DNA from: Ga0077523 sp038324085
GTDB taxonomy: Bacteria; Pseudomonadota; Gammaproteobacteria; Burkholderiales; Ga0077523
Direction of reading: 5' to 3'
Assembly: GCA_038324085.1 (NCBI GenBank)
Contig: JBBQHP010000023.1
Coordinates: 1-64,000 of the forward strand
Length of the DNA stretch: 64,000 nucleotides
Of this stretch, positions 26,815 through 36,287 are shown in pieces (within the stretch, counting starts at the first letter, position 1; every line of letters starts with the position of its first letter). The notes beneath the pieces were generated by a model. That model made no database searches and was not told the origin of the DNA. It worked only from the letters and a program-made list of their open reading frames with translations. Made by a program: the position numbers and the translations under genes.

Positions 26815-27465
26815 TCAGGACAGTGCCACGATCACGTGCACCCGGAACGGTCCGTGCGCGCCGATCTGGAGCTGGCCCTCGATATCGGCGGTACGCGAGG
26901 GACCGGAGACGAAATTGACCGCTCGCGGGAGCTCGCCCAGCTCCTCCCGCGTGCGCGCCCACGCCTCCTCCATCGCAAGCACGATGCGCCCTGCGGGAAC
27001 CACGGCGATATGCGTTTCGGGCAGCAGGCTGGTCGCGGCCGGGGTATCGACGCCGGAGAGCAGCATGACCGTCCCGGTCTCCGCCAGGGCCAGATGTACC
27101 CCGGTGATGCCCACCAGATCGTCGCCTCGAGCCGGGCGATCCTCGACCGTGACGCCGGTGCCGGTCCAGTCGAGGTGAGCGATCTTCGGCCACGCGACGG
27201 CCCGCATCGGCAGCCCCTGCTCCGTCAGGAACCGCGCGACGGCTGCCGGGACGTCCCGCATCGACGCGACTTCATCGACGGTGCTCGACATGCGGACGCA
27301 TTGCTCGCGGAAACGCGGCACCTGGTCCCAGTGCATCGCCGGCCGGGTGCCGACCGGGTGCTGGTTGATGCGCCCATCGATGGCGGCAAGATCCGATTGC
27401 GCGGACGCCGCAGCAGCCCCCCGAGCGCTACGGATGCGCGCAAGAATGTTGTCGCGGGCGCTCAT
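26815..27465 (-). CDS. lutC: Lactate utilization protein C (LUD domain)
   Basis: A 216-residue LUD/YkgG-type protein with the family core GITGVHLALAETGTVMLLSG and the C-terminal FVSGPSRTADIEGQLQIGAHGPFRVHVIV. LutC works with LutA and LutB to oxidise L-lactate to pyruvate in the cytoplasm. The start overlaps the lutB stop by four bases (27462-27465). It is followed without gap by the diguanylate cyclase gene. Confidence 0.92.
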   Translation of the reverse strand: MSARDNILARIRSARGAAAASAQSDLAAIDGRINQHPVGTRPAMHWDQVPRFREQCVRMSSTVDEVASMRDVPAAVARFLTEQGLPMRAVAWPKIAHLDWTGTGVTVEDRPARGDDLVGITGVHLALAETGTVMLLSGVDTPAATSLLPETHIAVVPAGRIVLAMEEAWARTREELGELPRAVNFVSGPSRTADIEGQLQIGAHGPFRVHVIVALS

Positions 27466-28859
27466 GGTTGCTTGCGCTTCGCATAGAGTTCGCGGAACGT
27501 CTTACCCGCGGGCGCCGGCATGTCACGTCCCTCGGTCCAGCCGTTGCCGGGCAGACGACGGATCGTGCGATCGGCCCCGCCGAAGAACCTGCCGGCCCGC
27601 GCCGTGATCCCGGTGAGCCATCCATAGATCACCGGCCGCTGGGCGGCCCATGCCCACAGCGTGAGTCCGAGACGCTCCTGCCACGGGCGCAGCCCGCGAT
27701 CGACCTGCTTCTCGCGCAGCTTGCGCATCAGTTCGGGCAGCGGGATCTTCACCGGACAGACGACCCCGCACTGATTGCACAGCGTGGCCGCATTGGGCAG
27801 GTCGAGAGCGTTCTCCAGCCCGATGTAGTTGGGCGTGAGAACGGACCCGATCGGGCCGGGGTAGACCCAGCCATAGGCGTGGCCGCCGATGTTCTGATAG
27901 ACCGGGCAGTGATTCATGCAGGCACCGCAGCGTATGCAGCGCAGGGCCTCCTGCATGTCCGTCCCGAGCAGCTTGGTACGGCCCGCATCCACGATGATGA
28001 CGTGCATCTCTTCCGGTCCGTCGGTGTCGCCGGGGCGCTTCGGGCCGGTGTTGAGCGTCACGTAGTTGCTGATCGACTGCCCGGTGGCTGACCGGGCAAG
28101 CAGGCGCATGATGCAGGACACGTCCTCGAGCGTGGGTACCACCTTCTCGACGCCGGTGATGGCCACGTGAATGCGCGGCAATGTCGTCGTCATGCGGCCA
28201 TTGCCCTCGTTGGTCACGAGGAACAGTGAACCGGTTTCGGCGATCAGGAAATTGCCGCCCGATATGCCCATCTCGCCCGACAGGAAGTGCTCGCGCAGGA
28301 ACTTGCGCGCCTCCATGGTGAGCTCGCCGATGTCGGTCTTGCGGGGCGTGCCATGGTGCTTGACGAACAGATCGGCGACGTCGTCGCGATTCTTGTGGAT
28401 GGCGGGGGCGATGATGTGGGACGGCGTCTCGCCCGCGAGCTGCACGATGTATTCGCCCAGATCGGTCTCGACGACCTGGAAGCCTTCGGCTTCCAGCGCG
28501 GCGTTGAGGTGACTCTCTTCGCTCACCATCGACTTCGACTTGATGATCTTCTTCACGGCGGTGCGGCGCGCGATCTCGATCACGATGCGATTGATGTCGT
28601 CGTGCGTCTCCGCCCAGTGCACCTGGGTACCGCGGCGCGTGGCTTCCTGTTCGAAGCGTTCGAGCCAGAGATCGAGCCGTGCCAGCGAATGGTCGCGAAT
28701 CGAAGCGGCCGCCGTGCGGATGTCTTCGAGATTCTCCAGATCCGCGACCCCCCGGGTACGCGCGGCGGCCAGATTGAAGTTCTTCATCGCGCGCTGAATC
28801 TTGGCGTCGTTCAGCTTGTCGTGGGCGCGTGCCTTGAAACCGGGAACCGGAGCGTTCAT
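27462..28859 (-). CDS. lutB: Lactate utilization iron-sulfur protein B
   Basis: A 465-residue protein with an N-terminal LUD domain and a C-terminal ferredoxin-like region. The two cluster-binding motifs are CIRCGACMNHCPVY and CNQCGVVCPVKIP, giving the eight Cys for two 4Fe-4S clusters. It passes electrons within the LutABC lactate dehydrogenase. The ATG at 28859 (MNAPVPGFK) lies 11 bases after the lutA stop; a longer in-frame extension upstream runs antisense to nothing known and overlaps lutA, so it is rejected. Confidence 0.93.
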   Translation of the reverse strand: MNAPVPGFKARAHDKLNDAKIQRAMKNFNLAAARTRGVADLENLEDIRTAAASIRDHSLARLDLWLERFEQEATRRGTQVHWAETHDDINRIVIEIARRTAVKKIIKSKSMVSEESHLNAALEAEGFQVVETDLGEYIVQLAGETPSHIIAPAIHKNRDDVADLFVKHHGTPRKTDIGELTMEARKFLREHFLSGEMGISGGNFLIAETGSLFLVTNEGNGRMTTTLPRIHVAITGVEKVVPTLEDVSCIMRLLARSATGQSISNYVTLNTGPKRPGDTDGPEEMHVIIVDAGRTKLLGTDMQEALRCIRCGACMNHCPVYQNIGGHAYGWVYPGPIGSVLTPNYIGLENALDLPNAATLCNQCGVVCPVKIPLPELMRKLREKQVDRGLRPWQERLGLTLWAWAAQRPVIYGWLTGITARAGRFFGGADRTIRRLPGNGWTEGRDMPAPAGKTFRELYAKRKQP

Positions 28860-28870
28860 GTCGGTATCGA

Positions 28871-29617
28871 TCAGTCCTCGTCCAGGCCTGCAAGCACTTC
28901 GGCCACGTGATAGACCCTGGTCTTCGTGTCGCCCCTGCGCTTCAACCGGCCTTCGATGTTGAGCATGCAACCGAGGTCGCCGAGTACGACGGCAGCCGCA
29001 CCGGTCGAGGCGATGTCGTCGCATTTGCGATCGGCGATCCGGGCCGAGATCTCGCCGTACTTGACCGAGAAGGTGCCGCCGAAGCCGCAGCAGTATTCGG
29101 GCGTGCCCATCTCGCTTACCTTGAGCCCCGCGACACGGCCCAGCAAGTCCCGCGGCTGCGTCTTCACGCCCAGCTCTCGCAATCCCGAACAGCAATCGTG
29201 ATAGGTCACTTCCCCGTCGAACCTGCCCGGAACCGTGGTCATGCCTGCGACATCGACCAGGAAACTCGTGAGCTCATGGGTTCGCGCGGCGAGACGTTCG
29301 ACCTCGGCGCGCTGTTGGGGAAACTCGGCAAGCAATTCGGCGTAGTGCGCGCGGATCATGCCTGCGCACGAACCCGACGGCGAAACCAGGTAATCGCAAT
29401 CACGGAATTCGTCGATCACCTTGCGCGCCACGGCCTGCGCCGATGCCCGGTCGCCGGAATTGTAGGCGGGTTGTCCGCAGCAAGTCTGCGCGCTCGGCAC
29501 GATCACCTCGCAACCCGCGGATTCGAGCAGCTTGATCGCGGAGAAGCCGATGCGTGGACGCATGAGGTCCACGAGGCAGGTGACGAAAAGTCCTACGCGC
29601 AGCTTCTGGTCGGACAT
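28871..29617 (-). CDS. lutA: Lactate utilization protein A (CCG-domain Fe-S oxidoreductase)
   Basis: A 248-residue protein with two CCG-type cysteine-rich repeats, TCCGQPAYNSG and EYCCGFGGTFSVKYG, which bind an unusual 4Fe-4S cluster in this family (shared with glycolate oxidase GlcF and heterodisulfide reductase). It is the first gene of lutABC. The ATG at 29617 (MSDQKLRVGLF) matches the usual family N-terminus. No lactate permease gene is present in the window. Confidence 0.93.
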   Translation of the reverse strand: MSDQKLRVGLFVTCLVDLMRPRIGFSAIKLLESAGCEVIVPSAQTCCGQPAYNSGDRASAQAVARKVIDEFRDCDYLVSPSGSCAGMIRAHYAELLAEFPQQRAEVERLAARTHELTSFLVDVAGMTTVPGRFDGEVTYHDCCSGLRELGVKTQPRDLLGRVAGLKVSEMGTPEYCCGFGGTFSVKYGEISARIADRKCDDIASTGAAAVVLGDLGCMLNIEGRLKRRGDTKTRVYHVAEVLAGLDED

Positions 29618-29753
29618 CGACTGATCCGGTTGAGTAACGCCTCGATGCGGATGCCGATAACCGTTTGGATTGATGCGGTTTCGGCTGACTCGGGGTGGTC
29701 GATCATAGCATGTGACAGGCAGTTTACTGATCGACGGATGACCGCCAACGCGC

Positions 29754-29781
29754 TTGCGAAGGGTGGTTGATCCACTAGAAT
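29754..29781 (+). promoter_or_regulatory. Putative sigma-70 promoter of the IclR gene
   Basis: TTGCGA at 29754-29759 and TAGAAT at 29776-29781 have a 16-base spacer, four and five matches to consensus. The predicted start of transcription near 29788 leaves a leader of about 25 bases before the GTG. The 195-base gap to lutA also contains an AACCG/CGGTT inverted pair (around 29659-29680) that might be an operator. Confidence 0.5.
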
Positions 29782-29812
29782 CGAGCGCTCCCGGCAATGG
29801 GCACTACCCGTC

Positions 29813-30586
29813 GTGGCGCAAACGAACGGCAAGACCTCGATCCAGGTGATCGAACGGATGATGGAACTGGTCGATGCCCTTGCGGCGAGTCCGGAACCGG
29901 TCAACCTGAAGCGGCTCGCCGCCGAGACCGGACTGCACACGTCCACGGCGCATCGCATCCTCGCGATGATGGTCGAGCACCGCATCGTCGACCGCGTCGA
30001 ACCGGGGCTCTACCGGCTTGGCATCCGTCTGCTCGAACTCGGCCACCTCGTGAAATCGCGGATCGACCTGCGTACCGAAGCGCTACCGTTCATGCGCAGC
30101 CTGCACCAGGAGCTGCGCGAAACCGTAAACCTGTCGGTCCGCGCCGGCGACGAAATGATCTACGTGGAGCGAACGGTGTCCGACCGCCAGGCGATGCGCG
30201 TCGCGCATCTGATCGGGGCCAGGGCACCCTTGCACGTGACCGCGGTGGGCAAGATATTCCTGCTCGAAGACGGACCAGAACTGTGCAAGGCCTACGCGCT
30301 GCGGACCCGGCTCGACGGGCTCACGCGTAGCACCATTCGGGATCTCGGCACCCTCGCGAAGGAGCTGGACCGAATCCGCAGGACCGGTTTCGCCTTCGAC
30401 AACGAAGAAGCCGAGACCGGCGTTTCCTGCATAGGAGCGGGAATCCGCGATGATGAAGGCAGGCTGATCGCCGGGCTGTCGGTGTCGGCCCCGGCAAACC
30501 GCCTCGAGAAATCGTGGGGCGCCAGGATCCTCGAGGTCGCCAACCACATTTCCCGCGCGATCGGCTGGTCGCCACCGCGCGGGTGA
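29813..30586 (+). CDS. IclR-family transcriptional regulator
   Basis: A 257-residue protein. It has an N-terminal winged helix-turn-helix (LKRLAAETGLHTSTAHRILAMM in two parts) and a C-terminal IclR effector domain with the conserved GKIFL, ETGVSCIGAGIRD and AGLSVSAP segments. Such regulators sense small carboxylic acids or aromatic compounds. Being divergent from lutABC, it probably controls that operon in response to lactate or a related acid, although B. subtilis LutR is of the GntR type, so this is inference. The start is GTG; the HTH fits directly after it. Confidence 0.88.
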   Translation: MAQTNGKTSIQVIERMMELVDALAASPEPVNLKRLAAETGLHTSTAHRILAMMVEHRIVDRVEPGLYRLGIRLLELGHLVKSRIDLRTEALPFMRSLHQELRETVNLSVRAGDEMIYVERTVSDRQAMRVAHLIGARAPLHVTAVGKIFLLEDGPELCKAYALRTRLDGLTRSTIRDLGTLAKELDRIRRTGFAFDNEEAETGVSCIGAGIRDDEGRLIAGLSVSAPANRLEKSWGARILEVANHISRAIGWSPPRG

Positions 30587-30590
30587 CACC

Positions 30591-31487
30591 TTACATTGCA
30601 GTCGTCGATCCGTGGTGCAGACGACGCTGCTGGACTTCGGTGCGCTTCAACTCGGTTTCGACCCACTGCTTGATGCGATTGGCATCGCCGATGCGGGACA
30701 GCTTGCCCCAGGAATCGAGCAGCACGATGATCACCGGACGCGCCGCGATCTTCGCTTGCATGACCAGGCAGCGACCGGCCTCCGAGATGTAGCCCGTCTT
30801 CGACAGGCCGATGTCCCAGTTCGAGTTGCGCACCAGTCGATTGGAGTTGTTGAATGCGACAAGCTTCGTGCGATGGCGGCCTTCCACCTCGATGATGTGC
30901 GAGCTCGAAGTGGTGAAGTCGCGGATGACCTGATAGTCGTAGCCGGCCGTCACCATCTTGACGAGATCCTGCGCAGTGGAAACGTTCTGCGGGTGAAGTC
31001 CGGTGGAATCCACGAATTTGGTGTCGCTCATGCCGAGTTCCGCGGCCTTGCGATTCATCGCTTCGACGAAAGCGGTGATACCGCCGGGGTAGTTGCGCCC
31101 GAGGGCCGAAGCCGCGCGGTTCTCCGACGCCATCAGGGCGAGTTTCAGCATTTCGCCGCGCGTCAGTACGGTGCCTACCTGCAGCCGTGAGTGGGTGCCC
31201 TTCACCACGTCCAGGTCTTCGTGCGAGATCTCGAGTGGCTCGTCCAGGGGCAGCTTCGCGTCGAGCACGACCATGGCCGTCATCAGCTTGGTGATGGAAG
31301 CGATCGGCTGCACCGCGCCGACGTTCTTGCCGTAGATCGCTGCGCCTTGCTCCTGGTCGACGACGATCACGGAACTCGATTGCAGCCGCAGCGGCGCGCT
31401 CGAACCCGTATCTGCAGACTTGCCCGCCCAGGCCGGTACCGCCAGCAACGTTGCGGACAATCCCAGTGTCATCGACCATCTGCGCAT
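30591..31487 (-). CDS. pbpG: D-alanyl-D-alanine endopeptidase (PBP7 type)
   Basis: A 298-residue periplasmic enzyme with a signal peptide cleaved after about AWA at residue 21. The penicillin-binding motifs are complete: SITK (64-67, nucleophile Ser64), SEN (121-123) and KTG (229-231). PBP7-type enzymes cut D-Ala-meso-DAP cross-links in peptidoglycan and lack a C-terminal membrane anchor, which matches the short C-terminus. The ATG at 31487 has an AAGGAAC ribosome-binding site; the longer frame upstream is not needed. It ends five bases from the convergent IclR gene. Confidence 0.9.
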   Translation of the reverse strand: MRRWSMTLGLSATLLAVPAWAGKSADTGSSAPLRLQSSSVIVVDQEQGAAIYGKNVGAVQPIASITKLMTAMVVLDAKLPLDEPLEISHEDLDVVKGTHSRLQVGTVLTRGEMLKLALMASENRAASALGRNYPGGITAFVEAMNRKAAELGMSDTKFVDSTGLHPQNVSTAQDLVKMVTAGYDYQVIRDFTTSSSHIIEVEGRHRTKLVAFNNSNRLVRNSNWDIGLSKTGYISEAGRCLVMQAKIAARPVIIVLLDSWGKLSRIGDANRIKQWVETELKRTEVQQRRLHHGSTTAM

Positions 31488-31774
31488 CGTGGTTCCTTTG
31501 TTCCTTGGTTGGCCGCGCAACGGCGACCCCCCCCTTATCGGCCGTTGCGCTGCGAAATGCAGTGCAACAAGGCCCGCTGCGGTAAATCACGCATGGGCCA
31601 TGCCAATAACATCTTGTTCGAAGAAATGAGAGCCGGACGGATGACCAACCCCGCAACCACTCCCGCCGTTTGATCTGTCGACGAAACGAAAAATAACAAA
31701 AATCAGGGACTAAGGCCAGAGCCCTAGAGTCGCATCAGAACCTGGGAAGTCGTCTTTCGCACCATATTGGTGCG
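31488..31774. other. Intergenic region between the RND pump and pbpG
   Basis: No gene is seen. An AT-rich stretch at about 31680-31710 (runs of A on the plus strand) is the likely place for the pbpG promoter. A small perfect palindrome, GCACCATATTGGTGC at 31759-31773, abuts the RND stop codon and may be a weak transcript end. Confidence 0.45.
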
Positions 31775-34700
31775 TCAAACCGACCGATCCGGGCGCTCGA
31801 CCTCTTCGGCCACCAAGGGAAAAATGAGCGGGAGGAGCACGAGTGTAAAGATGGTCGCCGAGACGATTCCGCCGACGATCACGACCGCGAAGGGGCGCTG
31901 GGTTTCCGACCCGATACCCCGGGACAGCGCCGCCGGCAGCAGGCCGAGGCCCGCCATGAGGGCGGTCATCACGATCGGCCGGAGGCGCTCCACCGCTCCT
32001 TCGAAGACGGCTTCCGACACCTCGACGCCATTGCGGATCGACTCCATGAAGCGCTCGACCATGATCACGCCGTTCTGCACCGAAATGCCCGCGACGGCGA
32101 TGAATCCCACGGCGGCCGAGATCGAAAGGTGCATGCCTGCCAGCGCGAGGCCCGCAATGCCTCCGATCAGGGTGAATGGAACCATCGCCAGGATCAACAG
32201 CGCCTTGGGCATGGAGCGGAATGCCCAGAACAGCAGCACGAAGATCATCAGCACCGACAACGGCACAATCACCTTGAGGCGCTCGACCGCGCGCCGCTGG
32301 TTCTCGAACTGACCGCCCCAGGTAAGGTTGTATCCGGGCGGCAAGCGCACCTGTTCCGCGACCCTGGCCTGCGCCTCGGCCACGAAACTGCCCTGATCGC
32401 GCCCAAGCAGGTTGGCCTTGACCGCGACCGTGCGTCCGCCGCCTTCCCGCGAGATGCGCGCGGCGCCCTGCTTCACCTCGATACGCGCCAGTTCGCCGAG
32501 AGGAATGGTCGCACTGCCCCCGGGCACGGCAATCGGCAGTTCGCCCACGTCTTCGGCCGCCTGACGGAACGGCGCGTCGAGGCGCATCGTCACGTCGAAA
32601 CTGCGCCCGCCCTCGTAGAAAGTATTGACCGCGATGCCGGCCAGCGCCACCTGCACGGTGCGATTGACATCCGCGACATTGAGTCCGTAGCGGGCCAGCC
32701 GGTCGCGATCCAGGGTGACGTTGAGCTCGGTCTGTCCGCCCACCTTGATCGCGGCCACGTCGGCGCTGCCCTGGATGGCGGCAAGGATCTGCGCCACCTG
32801 CTCGCCCTTCTCCTCGAGCACTTCGAGGTCGGGGCCGTAGATCTTGACTGCGATCTCGCCCTTCACGCCGGACAACGACTCTTCGACGTTGTCTTCGATC
32901 ACCTGTGAGAAATTGGTCGGTACGCCCGGCATGGCGCGAATCTTCTTCGCCATGTCCGCGATCAATGCCTCCTTGCTGTCGAAGCGCCACCCGCTTCGCG
33001 GCTTCAGGTCGGCCATGATCTCCATGTTGTTGGGGCCCTTCGGATCGGTCCCGTCGTCGGGCCTGCCCACGTGCGAGACCACGTTGTTCACTTCCGGATA
33101 GCCGCGCAGGATGGCACGTACGCTGCGTTCGATATCCTTGGTCTTGTCGAGCGCCGTCGAAGGCGGCAGCGCGATCGTGAGCCAGATGTTGCCTTCGTCG
33201 AGCTTGGGCAGAAATTCGCTGCCCAGGCGCGTGGCACCGGCCACGGCCAGCGCCAGTACCGCCAGCGCGGCCACGATGATGGTGGCGCGCCGACCGCGCG
33301 CCCACAACAGCAGCCTCCGATAGCCGTCACGGAGCGATTGGATCCAGGCGCTGTGGCGCTCGGACATGTCGGCCGATCGCACGGCATAGGACAGCAGCGC
33401 GGGCACCAAGGTCAGCGTGAGCAGGATCGCGCCGGCCAGCGCGAATGTCAGTGTGTACGCCATCGGCGAGAAGATCTTGCCCTCGACCCGTTCGAACGTG
33501 AAGATCGGCAGGAAGGCGAGGATGATGATCCCCTTCGAGAACAGGATCGGCGCACCCAGCCCGGTCGCGGTATTGCGCAAAACGTGGATGCGCCAGCCGA
33601 TCGTGTGATGCTGGATGGAATGGTCGTCCCGGGCCAATGCGAGCTTGACCATCAGCGCCTCCACCAGCACCACCGCGCTGTCGATGATGATGCCGAAATC
33701 GATCGAACCGAGCGAGATCAGGTTCGCCGACACGCCCTTTGCATCCATCAACACGAACGCGAACAGCAGCGCTAGCGGAATCACGCACGCAACGATCGCC
33801 GAGGCGCGCCAGTCGCGCAGGAAGATCATCAGGATGCCGACCACCAGGATCGCACCCACCGCCAGGTTCTCCGTCACCGTGTGCACGGTGTGCTGCACGA
33901 GTTCGGTGCGATCGTAGTAGGGCGTGAGGCGCACGCCGGGCGGCAGTTTCGGTGCGAGATTCGCGAGCACCTTCCTGACCGCCGCGACGACCGTGGTTGC
34001 GTTGCGGCCCTTGGTCATCTGCACGATGCCCTGCACGACGGAGTCGCTGTCGTTGAACCCGACGATCCCCGAGCGGGGACGGCTGCCGATCTCGACCGTC
34101 GCCACATCGCTCACGTAGATCGGGCTGCCGTTGCGGGATACGACGACCACGCGCGCGATGTCTTGCAACGTCCGGAACAAGCCGATGGAGCGGACGACGA
34201 GCGCCTCGTCACCGCGGCGAATGATGCCACCACCGGCGTTACCGCTATTGGCCGACAGCGCGGCGGATACGTCGTCGAGCGTCACCCCGAACTTGCGCAA
34301 CTGCTGCGGATTGACGCGCACCTGGTATTCCTTGACCGTGCCGCCGAAGCTGACCACGTCGGCGACCCCCAGGACCGGCCGCAGCGCAGGGCGGATCACC
34401 CAGTCCTGCAAGGCACGCACCTCGTTCACCGGCATCTCCGGCGGCGCTTCCACGACATAGCGGTAGACCTCGCCGACAGCGCTGGTGAGTGGCGCGAGCG
34501 TCGGGGTCACGCCGGCAGGCAGGGTCACGTTCTGCAGTTTCTCCAGCACCTGCTGGCGCGCGAAATAGTCGTCGGTCCCATCCGCGAAAGTGACGGTCAC
34601 GACCGACAATCCGGAGATCGACACCGACCGGAGCTGGGTGAGTCGCGCCACGCCGTTCATCTCGCGCTCGATGGGCAGCGAGATGCTGCGCTCGACTTCT

Positions 34701-34876
34701 TCGGGTGCCTGACCGGCGTACTGGGTCACAACGAGGACCTGCACGTCCTGCACATCCGGAAAGGCCTCGACCGGCAGGTTCTTCCAGGCGAACCAACCGC
34801 CGATGGCCAGCACCAGCGCAGCCGCGATCACGAACACGCGCTGCTGCAGTGCGAATGTGACGAGCTTCTCTAACAC
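31775..34876 (-). CDS. Heavy-metal efflux RND transporter, CusA/CzcA family
   Basis: A 1,033-residue inner-membrane proton antiporter with the twelve-helix, two-loop RND architecture. The helix-4 segment LGSIDFGIIIDSAVVLVEAL has the acidic residues (two Asp, one Glu) that relay protons in the HME group. The porter domain has AVEAFPDVQDVQV near the N-terminus and IGSETQRPFAVVIVGG near the C-terminus, both typical. The metal cannot be fixed from sequence alone. It begins with GTG (34876-34874). It is the last gene of the outer membrane-fusion-pump operon but is separated from the fusion protein gene by 256 bases of repeated DNA. Confidence 0.92.
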   Translation of the reverse strand: MLEKLVTFALQQRVFVIAAALVLAIGGWFAWKNLPVEAFPDVQDVQVLVVTQYAGQAPEEVERSISLPIEREMNGVARLTQLRSVSISGLSVVTVTFADGTDDYFARQQVLEKLQNVTLPAGVTPTLAPLTSAVGEVYRYVVEAPPEMPVNEVRALQDWVIRPALRPVLGVADVVSFGGTVKEYQVRVNPQQLRKFGVTLDDVSAALSANSGNAGGGIIRRGDEALVVRSIGLFRTLQDIARVVVVSRNGSPIYVSDVATVEIGSRPRSGIVGFNDSDSVVQGIVQMTKGRNATTVVAAVRKVLANLAPKLPPGVRLTPYYDRTELVQHTVHTVTENLAVGAILVVGILMIFLRDWRASAIVACVIPLALLFAFVLMDAKGVSANLISLGSIDFGIIIDSAVVLVEALMVKLALARDDHSIQHHTIGWRIHVLRNTATGLGAPILFSKGIIILAFLPIFTFERVEGKIFSPMAYTLTFALAGAILLTLTLVPALLSYAVRSADMSERHSAWIQSLRDGYRRLLLWARGRRATIIVAALAVLALAVAGATRLGSEFLPKLDEGNIWLTIALPPSTALDKTKDIERSVRAILRGYPEVNNVVSHVGRPDDGTDPKGPNNMEIMADLKPRSGWRFDSKEALIADMAKKIRAMPGVPTNFSQVIEDNVEESLSGVKGEIAVKIYGPDLEVLEEKGEQVAQILAAIQGSADVAAIKVGGQTELNVTLDRDRLARYGLNVADVNRTVQVALAGIAVNTFYEGGRSFDVTMRLDAPFRQAAEDVGELPIAVPGGSATIPLGELARIEVKQGAARISREGGGRTVAVKANLLGRDQGSFVAEAQARVAEQVRLPPGYNLTWGGQFENQRRAVERLKVIVPLSVLMIFVLLFWAFRSMPKALLILAMVPFTLIGGIAGLALAGMHLSISAAVGFIAVAGISVQNGVIMVERFMESIRNGVEVSEAVFEGAVERLRPIVMTALMAGLGLLPAALSRGIGSETQRPFAVVIVGGIVSATIFTLVLLPLIFPLVAEEVERPDRSV

Positions 34877-34895
34877 CTCGTCCGCCCGCGATAAC

Positions 34896-35131
34896 GGCTC
34901 ACGTCGCCGCCTCTCGAACCATCGTCGGAGATACCGGCTCTCGTGTGTCGGCGGCCGGCGCCGCTCGCCTTGCCGTCGATCCCCGCTGCGCGGGGCCCCT
35001 CGCCAGGTGGCTCACGTCGCCGCCTCTTGAACGACAGTCGCAGATCCCGGCTCTCGCATGTCGGCGGCCGGCGCCGCTCGCCGTGCCGTCGATCCCCGCT
35101 GCGCGGGGCCCCTCGCCAGGTAGCTCACGTC
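34896..35131. repeat. Tandem ~112-bp direct repeat between efflux genes
   Basis: Two near-identical copies, about 34896-35008 and 35009-35119, start with GGCTCACGTCGCCGCCTCT and end with CCCCTCGCCAGGT. A third copy begins (GCTCACGTCG at 35121-35130) and stops at the fusion protein gene's end. The second copy is two bases shorter and differs at about ten positions. Each copy includes a CCCCGC-TGC-GCGGGG hairpin. The copies sit between the membrane-fusion and RND genes, where such operons normally have little spacing. The short Arg/Ala-rich frames across them look non-coding. Confidence 0.8.
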
Positions 35132-35132
35132 G

Positions 35133-36287
35133 CTAGTTTCCCTGCAGTTCGGCGTTGAGCAGCAGCGCGCCGCTCACGACCACGCGCTCGCCGGGGGCGA
35201 TGCCGTCCTTGAGATATGTGAACTCGCGACCCTGGAGCGCAGTGATCACCTTGCGCCGCTCGAGCACGCCGACCTCCCGCTCCACGAACGCGTAGCTGGC
35301 GACGCCAACTGTCACCAGCGCCGCGTTCGGAATGCGCACGCGCAGCTCGCCGGAATCGGCCAGCGGCGTGACGCGGGCGTACATCTCCGGTTTCAGGAGA
35401 TGATCGGGATTGGCGAGCGCACAGCGCACCTGTACGCGCCGGGTGGTCGGATCGAGCACCTCGCCGATATTCTCCACCGCAGCCACGAAACTCCTGCCGG
35501 CGTAGGCATCGACTTCGACCGTCACGCTCTGGCCCACCTTCAGTACGCTGATGTTCTGCTCGGGCACGTCCACCACGACCCAGAGGCGGTCGGGATCGGA
35601 CAGCACGAACAGCGGCTTGTCGGTCTCGGGGCGGACCTGGGTCCCCGGATTGATTGCGCGCTCCGTCACGACGCCCGCGATCGGCGCCCGCAACGCGAAT
35701 TCGCCGTTCGTCGTCGAGGGGCCCTGGCCGAGGGCTTCGAGGCGTTTCCGCGCGCGCGCGAGTTCCACTTCCGCCTCGCGCAGATCGGCCTCGGCCGACT
35801 CGAATTCCTTGCGCGGCACCACTTCGCCCTCGAACAGCAATTGTTCCCGATCGAACACGAGATGCCGCTGCTTCACCTCGATCTCGTCATGGTGCAGATC
35901 GGCCACCGCCTGCGCATAGTCGGGCGCATCGAGCCACGCGAGCACGGTGCCCCTGGTCACCTTCTGCCCGAGCTGGACCTCGATGCGCGTTACCCGGCCC
36001 GCGAGCGGCGCGCTGACGCGCGCCGTGCGGTTGTCGTCGTAGGCGATGCGCCCGGCAAGCGCTTCGACCAGGGGTTCGGGAAACGCCTCGGCCATCTGGA
36101 TCTTCAGGTAGGACAGTTGCGGGGCGCCCGCTTCGAATCGGAGCATGGTGCCGTTCAGAGCGGCCGGCGCCGCCGGTGCAGGTCGAGGTTCGCGCTTGCC
36201 GACCTCGAACCCCGGATACAGCGCCCAGCCCGCAGCACTGAGCCCCGCCACCGCGACGGCGGCGATGATGCGGCGAACGTGCTTCAT
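35133..36287 (-). CDS. Efflux RND periplasmic adaptor (CusB/CzcB-like membrane fusion protein)
   Basis: A 384-residue adaptor. One N-terminal membrane anchor or signal (RRIIAAVAVAGLSAAGWAL) is followed by barrel-sandwich, alpha-hairpin (LHHDEIEVKQRHLVFDREQLLFEGE onward) and beta-barrel regions. Typical lines are GRVTRIEVQLGQKVTRGTVLAWLDAPDY and LRAPIAGVVTERAINPGTQV. It links the inner-membrane pump to the outer-membrane channel. ATG 36287 is supported by the four-base overlap with the upstream channel gene's stop; a 12-codon longer frame is ignored. Confidence 0.9.
   Translation of the reverse strand: MKHVRRIIAAVAVAGLSAAGWALYPGFEVGKREPRPAPAAPAALNGTMLRFEAGAPQLSYLKIQMAEAFPEPLVEALAGRIAYDDNRTARVSAPLAGRVTRIEVQLGQKVTRGTVLAWLDAPDYAQAVADLHHDEIEVKQRHLVFDREQLLFEGEVVPRKEFESAEADLREAEVELARARKRLEALGQGPSTTNGEFALRAPIAGVVTERAINPGTQVRPETDKPLFVLSDPDRLWVVVDVPEQNISVLKVGQSVTVEVDAYAGRSFVAAVENIGEVLDPTTRRVQVRCALANPDHLLKPEMYARVTPLADSGELRVRIPNAALVTVGVASYAFVEREVGVLERRKVITALQGREFTYLKDGIAPGERVVVSGALLLNAELQGN

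Noticed and set aside
34896..35131. CRISPR array
   Set aside because: Only two long near-identical units without short repeats and unique spacers; this is a simple tandem duplication.
34803..35158. Short Arg/Ala/Pro-rich frames across the tandem repeat
   Set aside because: They repeat because the DNA repeats. They have no ribosome-binding site and look non-coding.
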